Part shown: positions 1 through 7,600 of the stretch, in pieces
How the letters are laid out: every line of letters begins with the position of its first letter
Position numbering within the stretch: the first letter of the stretch is position 1
Assembly (NCBI GenBank): GCA_900541985.1
Contig: UQLX01000027.1
Coordinates: 1-34,015 of the forward strand
Reading direction: 5' to 3'
DNA length: 34,015 bases
From: an uncultured Blautia sp.
GTDB lineage: Bacteria; Bacillota; Clostridia; Lachnospirales; Lachnospiraceae
The notes under the pieces: model-generated
Seen by the model: the letters and a program-made list of their open reading frames with translations, nothing else
Database searches by the model: none
Told to the model about the DNA's origin: nothing
Made by a program: the position numbers and the translations under genes

Positions 1-69
1 GCACTTTCTACCTTCTTCATGAACATACGAGAGTTAATTTTTCAGGAAGTTCACACGTATGTTTTCAGA

Positions 70-99
70 TTGACAAGTGAAGTTTTAGATTATTATAAT
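70..99 (+). promoter_or_regulatory. sigma-A-type promoter of the zinc-finger membrane protein gene
   Basis: A perfect -35 TTGACA (70-75) and a perfect -10 TATAAT (94-99) are separated by 18 bp. They lie about 65 bp upstream of the start codon at 163, and a TAGGAAGG ribosome site sits at 145-152. The hexamers are seen directly; activity is inferred. Confidence 0.75.
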
Positions 100-162
100 A
101 TAACCAAAGAACCACCAAACCACCAAATAAAAAAATAAGTAGGGTAGGAAGGATATGAAAAA

Positions 163-1542
163 ATGAGCAGAAGAGCAACAGATGAATGGCGTTGTCCATA
201 CTGTGACGGTCTCAATGACTGGCAGGATGAAATATGCCAGATTTGCGGAGACGGAAGACGTGAGGAAGCGGAGGCGGCTTTTTCAAAGGCATCTTCTTCA
301 AAAGAATTTTCTTCAAAAGAATTTTCTTCAAGGACAGCTTCATCATATACAGATCCGGTATATACAGCTCCACCACATACAAAAGCGTCAGATCCGTATA
401 TGAAATCTGCAGAAAAGAAGCTGGAAGAACCCAAAAGCAGTTTCACCTATACAGATACCGGTTCATCATATACAGTGCCATCCAAAACCTGTGAAGCGCC
501 CAAAAAGAAAAAATCATCATGGAAAATTCTGGTAATCCTGATATTTGTTGCATTTGCCGGCACAGTATGGTATATAGACAATAAAAGAGAAGCTCAGGAG
601 GAAAGCCAGAGGGCAGATAATAAAGCGGCGGTGGAAGCGCAGATTGTAAAGATGTCTACCACAGATCCTGCAGCGCTGGCAGATCAGATCGACCTGTCTC
701 TTTTTAAGAATATCCCGGGTACTGCCTCGCAGGCGGAAGTCCATGCCTGGCTGGAGCAGCAGGGATGTACGGTTGAAGCAATGGAAGAGCCAAATGAATA
801 CTATTATCAGATAAAGTGCAGGGAAAAAGAAACCGACTGGACGCATACACTGCCTTTTTCGGAGTATTCAAAACAGCAGCTGGTATGTTCCCTGCCCTGT
901 GCAGGGTATGACATGAACCAGGTCTATGACTGTGTTTCCAAAAGACTTACAGATAATGGATGGATCAGAATCTGTGAAGGAGGCTCCGCTTCCGGGGAGC
1001 ATTGTAAAGAAAGACTTTCTGTATGGAAGGATGAGACAGGGATTTTTTATTATCTGTGGACTTATGGGGAAGAACGCAATCCGGAGATATGGGGAGAAGA
1101 ATTAAGCGGATGCGGTGTGGAGTTTGCAAGAGAAGAGGAAGACGCAGACGCAGATAAGAGTCAGTTTGCCAGTTATGATATTCAGACAGAAATAAGTGAT
1201 TTTCAGTCATTTCTGGAAATGCCGTTTCCGGAAAATATGACACCGGAGCAGTGGGTGGAGGCTTATGGAGCCGGCTATCCGAACGGATTTGAAATCAGTG
1301 GTTATGAGAAGGACGGGGTAAATAAGATTTCCTCTGTCAGAAAAAACTATTTTAATGTGGCAAATCTGGAAGAAATCCTTCCTTATCTGAAAGATGGATT
1401 TGAAGAGGCTTCCGGGCAGAATATGGAGGGGGCGGTTGGAAGACGGGGAAGCTATTCCTATTCTTTACGGACAGAAAAAGTGTCTATTTATTTAAACATT
1501 TTTGAGAATCGTTCATTTAACCTTTCCGTTTATCCTGCATAG
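163..1542 (+). CDS. single-pass membrane protein with N-terminal RanBP2-type zinc finger, function unknown
   Basis: 459 residues. The N-terminus carries W9-x-C11-x2-C14-x3-N18-x6-C25-x2-C28, the exact spacing of the RanBP2 zinc-finger signature. A Ser/Thr/Tyr-rich, low-complexity linker follows (about 40-115) and includes the repeat SSKEF-SSKEF. A Lys-rich stretch then precedes one hydrophobic segment (about 119-139). The remaining ~320 residues, presumably outside the cell, match no family I recognise; they are rich in Glu, Tyr and Trp. Topology is probably N-in/C-out, which keeps the metal-binding finger in the cytoplasm. This suggests a sensor or scaffold that links a cytoplasmic partner to an external domain, but that is inference only. 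The gene is monocistronic, between a consensus promoter and a hairpin at 1561-1598. The start is fixed by the ribosome site TAGGAAGG. Confidence 0.8.
   Translation: MSRRATDEWRCPYCDGLNDWQDEICQICGDGRREEAEAAFSKASSSKEFSSKEFSSRTASSYTDPVYTAPPHTKASDPYMKSAEKKLEEPKSSFTYTDTGSSYTVPSKTCEAPKKKKSSWKILVILIFVAFAGTVWYIDNKREAQEESQRADNKAAVEAQIVKMSTTDPAALADQIDLSLFKNIPGTASQAEVHAWLEQQGCTVEAMEEPNEYYYQIKCREKETDWTHTLPFSEYSKQQLVCSLPCAGYDMNQVYDCVSKRLTDNGWIRICEGGSASGEHCKERLSVWKDETGIFYYLWTYGEERNPEIWGEELSGCGVEFAREEEDADADKSQFASYDIQTEISDFQSFLEMPFPENMTPEQWVEAYGAGYPNGFEISGYEKDGVNKISSVRKNYFNVANLEEILPYLKDGFEEASGQNMEGAVGRRGSYSYSLRTEKVSIYLNIFENRSFNLSVYPA
295..332 (+). repeat. 15-bp in-frame tandem repeat, about 2.5 copies
   Basis: The unit TCTTCAAAAGAATTT occurs at 295-309 and 310-324, followed by a partial third copy from 325. 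It encodes SSKEF-SSKEF-SS in the linker between the zinc finger and the membrane segment. Because it is a multiple of three, slippage would change linker length without breaking the frame. Confidence 0.85.
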
Positions 1543-1560
1543 ATCGGAGATGGATATTAG

Positions 1561-1600
1561 CAGTCGGGAAATGGGAGTTTTTCTGCATTTTCCGACTGTC
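1561..1600 (+). terminator. hairpin after the zinc-finger protein gene
   Basis: A 13-bp stem with one G-U pair (1561-1573 with 1586-1598) encloses a 12-nt loop. The T tail is weak (TCATTT), so it may be an imperfect terminator or an RNA 3'-end stabiliser. Confidence 0.55.
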
Positions 1601-1653
1601 ATTTATGTAAAATAGAAAAAAATCAAAAAAATAAAAAAAATTAAAAAAAGGGC

Positions 1654-1682
1654 TTGCATTTTCCGGAAGACTATTATATAAT
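1654..1682 (+). promoter_or_regulatory. tRNA promoter with upstream A-tracts
   Basis: -35 TTGCAT (1654-1659), 17-bp spacer, -10 TATAAT (1677-1682). The 1612-1650 stretch is a run of A-tracts directly upstream of the -35, resembling an UP element for the polymerase alpha subunit, as is common at stable-RNA promoters. Confidence 0.7.
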
Positions 1683-1715
1683 ACCACTTGTCGCAAGCGA
1701 AAAGCGAAAAGATAA

Positions 1716-1787
1716 AGGGCTATCGCCAAATGGTAAGGCAACGGACTCTGACTCCGTCATTTCAAGGTTCGAATCCTTGTAGCCCTG
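1716..1787 (+). tRNA. tRNA-Gln (anticodon CUG)
   Basis: 72 nt fold as a full cloverleaf. The acceptor stem is A1-U72 plus GGGCUA/UAGCCC, the D-arm carries GGUAAGGC, and the anticodon stem is ACGGA/UCCGU around loop CUCUGAC. Anticodon CUG (1748-1750) reads CAG. The T-arm contains GGTTCGAATCC and the discriminator is G73. The next three bases are CTG, so CCA is not encoded and must be added by tRNA nucleotidyltransferase. The gene stands alone, with its own promoter and terminator. Confidence 0.93.
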
Positions 1788-1790
1788 CTG

Positions 1791-1825
1791 AAAAGCATCC
1801 TTCAATTTATTGAAGGATGCTTTTT
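1791..1825 (+). terminator. bidirectional intrinsic terminator between tRNA-Gln and the LysR gene
   Basis: A perfect 15-bp stem (1791-1805 with 1810-1824) with loop TTTA is bounded by A and T runs on both sides. It can end the tRNA transcript on the plus strand and the convergent LysR-type gene on the minus strand. The stop codon of the latter (1825-1827) touches it. Confidence 0.88.
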
Positions 1826-2757
1826 CATTTGCTTATTTTCAAAAATTCTTCCATAGCGCGGCTTAAGTATCGGCCTTTTTTCCAGTAAAAACAGATACTG
1901 CGGCAATTATCTTTCAAAGGCAGTTTATAGTAGACAACATTTGGGTCGGGACTTACCTTTGAGAGCATGATATCTCCGATAAAGGAAATTCCCATTCCAG
2001 AGCAGGTAACGTTATAGGAGGTCATCTGCTGATCCATTTCAAATACTACCACAGGTTCAAAATGATTTTCATGGCAGATATCTCTTGCTCTTTTTCCGGT
2101 ATCATTTTCCTGCTTCAGCATAATAAAAGGTTCCTTCCGGAACCTGGAAAAAGGAACCGAAGGAAAATCTGCCGCCAGAAATTTTCCGGTCTGGATGTCC
2201 GGTACGGAAAGCTGGAATTTTTCCAGGTTTTTATTTACAGAGAAGGCACGGGGTACTGCAAGAATCAGATGTTCTTCCTGGTAAAGCCGACTGTCAAAGA
2301 TATCCGGATCCAGATAGGTATTGTCCAGTACCAGATCAATCATGCCTCTTTGGAGCAGCTTTGTCAGCTTGACGGTGGATTCTTCGACCAGTCGGATCTG
2401 AATATGTGGATAACGCGCGGCAAATTCTGCAATCATTGGCGGAAGAAACCAGGAGGAAAAAAGATTGCTTCCTCCAAGAATCAGGCTTCCTGTTTTCAGA
2501 TCACCCCAGTCATTGATAAAATCGGAAAAGTCCTTTTCAATATTCATGATGCGTTCCACACACTGAATATATTGTTTTCCACATTCTGTCAGACTCAACG
2601 GTTTGGTGCTCCTGTCAAAAATGGGATATCCAATCCGGTTTTCCACCCTTCTGATATTGGCACTGAGAGAGGGCTGGGAAATAAAAAGGTTGGCAGCTGC
2701 TCTGGAAAAGCTTTTTTCTCTGTATACTTCATAAACATATTTCATTCCCTGAAACAT
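1825..2757 (-). CDS. LysR-type transcriptional regulator
   Basis: 310 residues, the usual LysR length. The N-terminal winged helix-turn-helix (about 1-60) includes SFSRAAANLFISQPSLSANI and the conserved FDRSTKPLSLTECG segment. A periplasmic-binding-protein-like effector domain follows (about 90-305). The gene is divergent from aspartate ammonia-lyase with 182 bp between the start codons. LysR regulators usually control the divergent neighbour and themselves, so aspA is the likely target and a metabolite such as aspartate or fumarate the likely effector (inference). A GAGGAGG ribosome site lies at 2764-2770 on the minus strand, and the 3' end meets the terminator shared with tRNA-Gln. Confidence 0.9.
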   Translation of the reverse strand: MFQGMKYVYEVYREKSFSRAAANLFISQPSLSANIRRVENRIGYPIFDRSTKPLSLTECGKQYIQCVERIMNIEKDFSDFINDWGDLKTGSLILGGSNLFSSWFLPPMIAEFAARYPHIQIRLVEESTVKLTKLLQRGMIDLVLDNTYLDPDIFDSRLYQEEHLILAVPRAFSVNKNLEKFQLSVPDIQTGKFLAADFPSVPFSRFRKEPFIMLKQENDTGKRARDICHENHFEPVVVFEMDQQMTSYNVTCSGMGISFIGDIMLSKVSPDPNVVYYKLPLKDNCRSICFYWKKGRYLSRAMEEFLKISK

Positions 2758-2774
2758 GGAACTTCCTCCTCTAT

Positions 2775-2794
2775 ATATAATTTTAAAATTATAT
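2775..2794. promoter_or_regulatory. 20-bp perfect palindrome, candidate LysR-type operator
   Basis: ATATAATTTT followed by its exact reverse complement, containing T-N11-A spacings. Its centre is about 66 bp upstream of the start predicted from the aspA promoter, where LysR-type primary recognition sites usually lie. It is also just upstream of the LysR start codon, which would allow autorepression. The AT-only composition raises the chance of coincidence. Confidence 0.5.
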
Positions 2795-2815
2795 TAAATA
2801 TAAAAATATATGTAT

Positions 2816-2844
2816 TTGATTATATTTTACCATATTATTATAAT
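2816..2844 (+). promoter_or_regulatory. aspA promoter
   Basis: -35 TTGATT (2816-2821), 17-bp spacer, -10 TATAAT (2839-2844). It leaves a leader of about 90 nt before the start at 2940. Confidence 0.65.
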
Positions 2845-2939
2845 GAAGACAATGAAGACAGGCGGAGAAATTCCGACAGAATAACACTGTATATTGGGAC
2901 AGAAATTATTAAAAAGGATACAGAAAAGGGAGAAGGAAA

Positions 2940-4382
2940 ATGGGAGAAGTACAGAAGAAACAGGATTTTCGTGTAGAGAAGGATTCAATCGGAACAAAGG
3001 ATGTTCCACAAAACGTTTATTATGGAGTGCAGTCCCTTCGTGCGGCAGAGAATTTTCATATTACAGGGCTGAACATGCATCCGGAGATTATCAACAGCCT
3101 TGCCTATATTAAAAAGGCGGCAGCCATCACCAACTGTGAAGTAGGAATTCTTGACAAAAAGAAAGCAAAGGCCATTGTTCAGGCATGTGATGAGATCCTG
3201 GAGGGCAAGCTTCACGGAGATTTTATTGTAGATCCCATTCAGGGAGGCGCGGGAACTTCTTTGAATATGAACGCAAATGAGGTAATTGCCAACCGTGCCA
3301 TTGAGATTCTGGGAGGAGAAAAAGGAGATTATTCCATCATCAATCCGAACGATGACGTAAACTGCGGACAGTCTACCAATGACGTGATTCCCACAGCCGG
3401 AAAGATGACGTCTCTTCGTCTTCTCAAAAATCTGAAAAAAGAACTCCTTCGCTTACACAAAGCTCTTTGTGAAAAGGCAAAGGAATTTGACCATGTGATA
3501 AAAATGGGACGTACACAGATGCAGGATGCCGTTCCGATTCGTCTGGGTCAGGAATTTAATGCATATTCGGTTGCCATTATGCGTGATATCCACAGAATGG
3601 ACCGGGCAATGGAAGAGATGTGTACTCTGAATATGGGAGGAACTGCTGTCGGAACAGGAATCAATGCGGATGAGGGATATCTTCGCCGGATCGTACCGAA
3701 TCTTGTAGAAGTTTCTGATATGGAATTTGTACAGGCATATGACCTGATCGATGCCACACAGAATCTGGATTCCTTTGTATCTGTTTCCGGTGCGGTGAAA
3801 GCCTGTGCAGTGACACTTTCCAAGATCGCCAATGATCTTCGGCTTATGTCTTCCGGTCCGAGAGCCGGATTTGGAGAGATTAATCTTCCGGCAAAACAGA
3901 ATGGTTCTTCCATTATGCCGGGAAAGGTAAACCCGGTTATTCCAGAGGTTGTAAATCAGGTAGCTTTTAACATCATTGGAAATGATGTGACGATCACCAT
4001 GGCAGCAGAAGCGGGTCAGCTGGAGCTGAATGCCTTTGAACCGATTGTATTTTACTGCATGTTCCAGTCCATTGATACACTGTCTTATGCGGTGCAGACC
4101 TTTGTTGATAACTGTGTGACAGGAATCACAGCAAATGAGACCCGCTGTCGTTACCTTGTGGAAAACAGCGTAGGCATCATTACAGCCATCTGTCCGCATG
4201 TGGGATATCAGAAGGCAGCAGATATTGCGAAAAAAGCCATTAAAACAGGTGAATCTGTGCGAAATCTTATCCTTCAGGAAGGAATCCTTACGGAAGAACA
4301 GATGGAGCATATTCTTGATCCGGTAAATATGACAGAACCGGGAATTTCAGGCAAAGAACTTTTAATGGCTGGAGATAAATAA
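2940..4382 (+). CDS. aspA: aspartate ammonia-lyase (aspartase)
   Basis: 480 residues. It reversibly deaminates L-aspartate to fumarate and ammonia, and is a cytoplasmic homotetramer of the fumarase/aspartase superfamily. Visible signatures are YYGVQSLRAAENF near the N-terminus, GAGTSLNMNANEVIANRA, NPNDDVNCGQSTNDVIP and the mobile signature loop GSSIMPGKVNPVIPE, which carries the catalytic serine. Fumarase C shares this fold, but the YYGVQ...NF start and the ANEVIANRA segment favour aspartase. The gene is divergent from a LysR-type regulator and ends in a strong terminator, so it forms a single-gene unit. The start has an AGGGAGAAGG ribosome site a few bases upstream. Confidence 0.93.
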   Translation: MGEVQKKQDFRVEKDSIGTKDVPQNVYYGVQSLRAAENFHITGLNMHPEIINSLAYIKKAAAITNCEVGILDKKKAKAIVQACDEILEGKLHGDFIVDPIQGGAGTSLNMNANEVIANRAIEILGGEKGDYSIINPNDDVNCGQSTNDVIPTAGKMTSLRLLKNLKKELLRLHKALCEKAKEFDHVIKMGRTQMQDAVPIRLGQEFNAYSVAIMRDIHRMDRAMEEMCTLNMGGTAVGTGINADEGYLRRIVPNLVEVSDMEFVQAYDLIDATQNLDSFVSVSGAVKACAVTLSKIANDLRLMSSGPRAGFGEINLPAKQNGSSIMPGKVNPVIPEVVNQVAFNIIGNDVTITMAAEAGQLELNAFEPIVFYCMFQSIDTLSYAVQTFVDNCVTGITANETRCRYLVENSVGIITAICPHVGYQKAADIAKKAIKTGESVRNLILQEGILTEEQMEHILDPVNMTEPGISGKELLMAGDK

Positions 4383-4431
4383 AAATACAGACAGAAAAGC
4401 AGCAGAAATATATAAAACTGCCCTCACACTT

Positions 4432-4475
4432 CCTCTGACAGGTATTTATTTAGATACCTGCCAGGGGATTTTTTT
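4432..4475 (+). terminator. aspA: intrinsic terminator of aspA
   Basis: Hairpin CCTCTG-A-CAGGTAT paired with ATACCTG-C-CAGGGG (one internal mismatch), followed by seven T (4469-4475). Confidence 0.88.
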
Positions 4476-4476
4476 G

Positions 4477-4505
4477 TTGCGGCATAAAAAATGAAAAGTT
4501 ATAAT
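4477..4505 (+). promoter_or_regulatory. promoter of the thioesterase gene
   Basis: TTGCGG (4477-4482), 17-bp spacer, TATAAT (4500-4505), immediately after the aspA terminator. It implies translation from the ATG at 4539 rather than from the upstream in-frame ATG at 4491, which precedes the -10. Confidence 0.65.
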
Positions 4506-4538
4506 AAAGGCAGATATACGGAGAAAAGGGGAATAAAA

Positions 4539-5246
4539 ATGTCATATAGTTTCAGTGGAAGAGTCCGCTACAGCGAAACAGGAGAAAACGGACTGCTTAC
4601 TTTGCCGGGAATCCTGAATTACTTTCAGGACTGCAGTACATTTCATTCGGAGGAAATAGGGAATGGAATGAAGATTTTGAAAGAGAAAAACAAGTTCTGG
4701 GTTCTTTCTGCCTGGCAGGTTGTGGTTAATCGATATCCGGCTCTGGGAGAAGAAGTCGTTACATCTACATGGCCTTATAGTTTTCGGGGATTTATGGGAC
4801 AGCGTAATTTCACAATGGATACAAAAGAAGGGGAAAGGCTGGCCTACGCCAATACTTTCTGGACTTTTATTGATGGAAAAAACGGTTTTCCCTGTAAGCT
4901 CAAACCGGAGGATACAGAAGGTTATGAACTGGAAGAAAAATTGGATATGGAATATGCTTCCAGGAAGATTGTGATGCCGGCCGGATTTTTGCCGGAAGAA
5001 TCGTTTACGATCCAGAAGCATCATCTGGATACCAATCATCATGTGAACAACTGTCAGTATATCCAGATGGCAATGGACTATCTTCCAGCAGACTTTCCTC
5101 TCCGTCAGATGCGGGCAGAATATAAACAGCAGGCAAGACTTTCGGATGTGATTTGTCCGGAGGTATCTGCGGATGCGGATAAGGTTGTGGTCAGTCTTAA
5201 TGATATACACGGGGAACCTTATGCGGTGGTGGAGTTTATAAAGTAA
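4539..5246 (+). CDS. acyl-ACP thioesterase (FatA-like, double hot-dog)
   Basis: 235 residues. It hydrolyses acyl-ACP to free fatty acid in the cytoplasm. The start at 4539 (MSYSFSGRVRYSETG) is preferred because AAAGGGG (4525-4531) precedes it and because the promoter -10 lies downstream of the other in-frame ATG. The protein has the two consecutive hot-dog modules of bacterial PF01643 members: an N-terminal half with the NYFQDCSTFHSEE helix and a C-terminal half beginning near HHLDTNHHVNNCQYIQMA. The latter carries the Asn and His residues expected at the active site. It lies between aspA and the AroE-like gene, with its own promoter. The chain length it prefers cannot be read from the sequence. 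Confidence 0.85.
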   Translation: MSYSFSGRVRYSETGENGLLTLPGILNYFQDCSTFHSEEIGNGMKILKEKNKFWVLSAWQVVVNRYPALGEEVVTSTWPYSFRGFMGQRNFTMDTKEGERLAYANTFWTFIDGKNGFPCKLKPEDTEGYELEEKLDMEYASRKIVMPAGFLPEESFTIQKHHLDTNHHVNNCQYIQMAMDYLPADFPLRQMRAEYKQQARLSDVICPEVSADADKVVVSLNDIHGEPYAVVEFIK

Positions 5247-5283
5247 AAGCTATAAGAAGAATAAAAACAGGAGGTATTACAAA

Positions 5284-6141
5284 ATGGGGAAATCTTATCA
5301 GAAACAGTGGACGGGTGTATTTGGAGATCCAGTAGACGATAATCCTACAGTGGTTATGGAGCAGGCTGCTTTTGATGCAGCAGGAATTCCTATGGAGTAT
5401 TTGACTATTCAGGTAAAAAAAGGACAGCTTGAAGCTGCAATACAGGGAATGCGAGCAATGAATTTTACAGGTATTAATATTACTATGCCTCATAAAGGAG
5501 AGGTCCTGAAATATCTGGATGAAATATCAGAGAGCGCCCGTACTATGGGAGCAGTGAATACTGTTTATTGGAAAAATGGAAAACTTGTCGGTGAGAATAC
5601 AGATGGTAAGGGGTTTTTAAAAAGTTTACAGGATGAAAAAATTTCAATAGAAGGAAAAAAAGCAATGATACTGGGTGCAGGGGGTGCGGCTAGAGCCATA
5701 GCAGTGGAATTGGCAGGAGCAGGTATTCAGACAATTGTGATCATTAATGGAAATGAGAAACATGGACAGGCACTGGTGGATATTATTAATGAGAAAACCA
5801 GCACAGAGGGAGTTTTTGTCCCCTGGAAGGGCGACGTTCATATTCCGGAAGACACAGATATTCTCGTAAATGCGACACCGATAGGATTTGTGGATGACAA
5901 GAAGCCGGCAATTGTATATGATGATCTGAAAGAAGGAATGATTGTTTGTGATGTGATACCAAATAAAGCATGGACAGGATTTCTTCTGGAGGCAAGAGAC
6001 AGAGGACTTAAGACTTTTAATGGACTTCAGATGCTGATCAATCAGGGAGTAATTGCATATGAACTGTGGACAGGTAAGAAGGCACCTGTTTCTGTAATGC
6101 GTGAGGCAATGGAAAGAGAGTATGGGGTAAGGCTTTCTTGA
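5284..6141 (+). CDS. shikimate dehydrogenase-family oxidoreductase (atypical AroE-like)
   Basis: 285 residues with the AroE fold: an N-terminal substrate domain (1-~110, NITMPHKGEV), then a Rossmann domain with GAGGAARA. The catalytic pair is present: K71 (NITMPHK) and D107 (GENTDGKGF). The two shikimate-binding serines of the usual HSxSP motif are not. The equivalent stretch reads GDPVDDNPTV, giving N20 and T22. The loop after beta-2 of the Rossmann domain reads NGNEKHG instead of the NRT..R pattern of NADP-dependent AroE, so NAD may be used. It resembles AroE-like side branches (YdiB, SdhL, Ael, RifI types) more than the biosynthetic enzyme. Lying just ahead of a sugar operon and its regulator, it may act on a polyol or quinate-like compound. 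The start follows AGGAGGT at 5269-5275. Confidence 0.8.
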   Translation: MGKSYQKQWTGVFGDPVDDNPTVVMEQAAFDAAGIPMEYLTIQVKKGQLEAAIQGMRAMNFTGINITMPHKGEVLKYLDEISESARTMGAVNTVYWKNGKLVGENTDGKGFLKSLQDEKISIEGKKAMILGAGGAARAIAVELAGAGIQTIVIINGNEKHGQALVDIINEKTSTEGVFVPWKGDVHIPEDTDILVNATPIGFVDDKKPAIVYDDLKEGMIVCDVIPNKAWTGFLLEARDRGLKTFNGLQMLINQGVIAYELWTGKKAPVSVMREAMEREYGVRLS

Positions 6142-6194
6142 ATAGAAAATTGGAAAATTTTTGAAGTGTTTATCATTTTTCTAAAGAGTTGTTA

Positions 6195-6223
6195 TTGTAC
6201 CACGCTAAAGAATTTCGTATAAT
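6195..6223 (+). promoter_or_regulatory. promoter of the LacI-type regulator gene
   Basis: TTGTAC (6195-6200), 17-bp spacer, TATAAT (6218-6223), with a leader of about 90 nt before the start codon at 6321. Confidence 0.6.
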
Positions 6224-6233
6224 TTAAAAAATA

Positions 6234-6260
6234 AATATTTCCATGTGAATTGGAAATATT
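6234..6260 (+). promoter_or_regulatory. inverted repeat just downstream of the regulator promoter
   Basis: AATATTTCCA (6234-6243) and its exact complement TGGAAATATT (6251-6260) are separated by 7 nt. The position, about 5 bp after the expected transcription start, suits an autoregulatory operator or a 5' leader hairpin. A second short hairpin CTGCTG/CAGCAG lies at 6284-6300. Confidence 0.45.
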
Positions 6261-6320
6261 ATTAAAATAGGCAAAAGAGGGAGCTGCTGGGATACAGCAG
6301 ATATAGAAAAAGGTGAAACC

Positions 6321-7403
6321 ATGAGCGGTATTAAAGATGTGGCAAAAAGGGCAGGAGTTTCGATTTCCACAGTTTCCAATGTATTAAACAAATCGAAATA
6401 TGTTAGTCCGGAACTGGTAAAGAAGGTAGAACAGGCAGTGAAAGAACTGTCTTATGAAGCAAACCCTATTGCTCGAAGTATGAAAAATAATAAAACAGGG
6501 ACAATTGGTGTGATCACCGAGGATATGTGTGGGGTTTTTTATCCTTATGTTGTGAGAGGAATCAATTCAGTGGCAGTAGAAAAGGGATACCAGATTGTAG
6601 TATGCGATGCGCAGAGTACATACGGAGACCGTCATGCGATCAAAAGGGAAAAAGAACTGTTCAGCCGTTTGATCGCAAATAGAGTAGATGGTATTATTTT
6701 CGCATCAACAGTATCCATTGAAAATAAAGAGAAATATATCGGTCAGATTAAAAAACTGGCAAATAAATACAAGAAAATCCCCTTGGTAAGTATAGAAAGA
6801 GATTTTACCGATGTGGGAATTGACTCTGTTTATTTTGATGGTTATACAAATGCAAAGACAGCAGTAAGTCATCTTATAAACTGCGGCTGCAAAAAAATCT
6901 GTCATATTTCAGGTCCTATGGAAATGGAGATTGTCAGGGAGCGAGTTATAGGATATAAAGCCTGTCTGGAGGAGAATCAGCTGTTTTTTGACGAAAGCAA
7001 GATGGTAATTCATGGAGATTACAGCCATCAGAGCGGGTATACGGTTATGAAACAGCTTATGATGCAGGTATCGGATTTAGATGGTGTTTTTTGTGGGAAC
7101 GATCAGATGGCTATTGGTGTGCTGAAGTTTTTAAAGGAAAACGGGAAACGTGTTCCGGAAGATGTGAAGGTTATCGGATATGATGATGTGTTTATTGCCA
7201 GTGTAGTAGAACCTGCTTTATCGTCTATCCATGTAAGAAAGCGCCATGCAGGAATAGAATCAGCCAGAATCCTGTTTCATAGAATTGAAAATCCTGATGA
7301 AGAAAATATAAAACCAATAGGCATAAAAATGGATGCGAAGCTTGTAGTACGTCAGTCTACAGTAAGCAGTGCATCAGAAGACTGGAATTTGGTAGACTGG
7401 TAA
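6321..7403 (+). CDS. LacI-family transcriptional regulator
   Basis: 360 residues. The N-terminal LacI helix-turn-helix is IKDVAKRAGVSISTVSNVLN (4-23), followed by the hinge helix near NPIARSMK. A periplasmic-binding-like effector domain (about 60-340) includes the GTIGVITEDM entry strand, GVFCGNDQMAIGVLKFL and GYDDV. It lies directly upstream of, and in line with, the sugar operon, whose promoter carries CG-centred palindromes typical for this family. It is therefore most likely the local repressor, released by a sugar or a pathway intermediate (inference). It has its own promoter and terminator. The start is preceded by AAAGGTG. Confidence 0.92.
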   Translation: MSGIKDVAKRAGVSISTVSNVLNKSKYVSPELVKKVEQAVKELSYEANPIARSMKNNKTGTIGVITEDMCGVFYPYVVRGINSVAVEKGYQIVVCDAQSTYGDRHAIKREKELFSRLIANRVDGIIFASTVSIENKEKYIGQIKKLANKYKKIPLVSIERDFTDVGIDSVYFDGYTNAKTAVSHLINCGCKKICHISGPMEMEIVRERVIGYKACLEENQLFFDESKMVIHGDYSHQSGYTVMKQLMMQVSDLDGVFCGNDQMAIGVLKFLKENGKRVPEDVKVIGYDDVFIASVVEPALSSIHVRKRHAGIESARILFHRIENPDEENIKPIGIKMDAKLVVRQSTVSSASEDWNLVDW

Positions 7404-7433
7404 AAGAGAGGCGTAATTTGCCTCTCTTTTTTT
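7402..7433 (+). terminator. intrinsic terminator of the LacI-type gene
   Basis: Perfect 11-bp stem (7402-7412 with 7420-7430), 7-nt loop, T run to 7433. It starts at the stop codon and separates the regulator from the operon it precedes. Confidence 0.9.
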
Positions 7434-7555
7434 ACTTGAAAAATCCAAATGAATATACAAATTTTGTAAATAACTATAGTTACAAATGTTTTTCCAGAAG
7501 TGATGTGAGAAATCAATATATGACAATGTACACATTGCACAAAAATATGAAAGAA

Positions 7556-7589
7556 AAACGTTTAAATATGCACAAAAAACGATTTTTTG
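7556..7589. promoter_or_regulatory. two upstream CG-centred LacI-type half-palindromes
   Basis: AAACGTTT (7556-7563) and the imperfect palindrome CAAAAAACGATTTTTTG (7573-7589) lie just upstream of the operon promoter. They match the core of the perfect sites at 7607 and 7719. They could be auxiliary operators or a CcpA-type site. Confidence 0.4.
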
Positions 7590-7600
7590 AGAAAATATAA

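Noticed and set aside
2062..2976. 304-residue open frame on the plus strand across the LysR gene and the intergenic region
   Set aside because: Antisense to a clear LysR-type regulator and running through its promoter region; composition is that of a shadow frame.
6143..6165. Terminator of the AroE-like gene in the A/T-rich sequence after its stop
   Set aside because: The AAAATT pairs are too short and lack GC; no convincing hairpin could be drawn.
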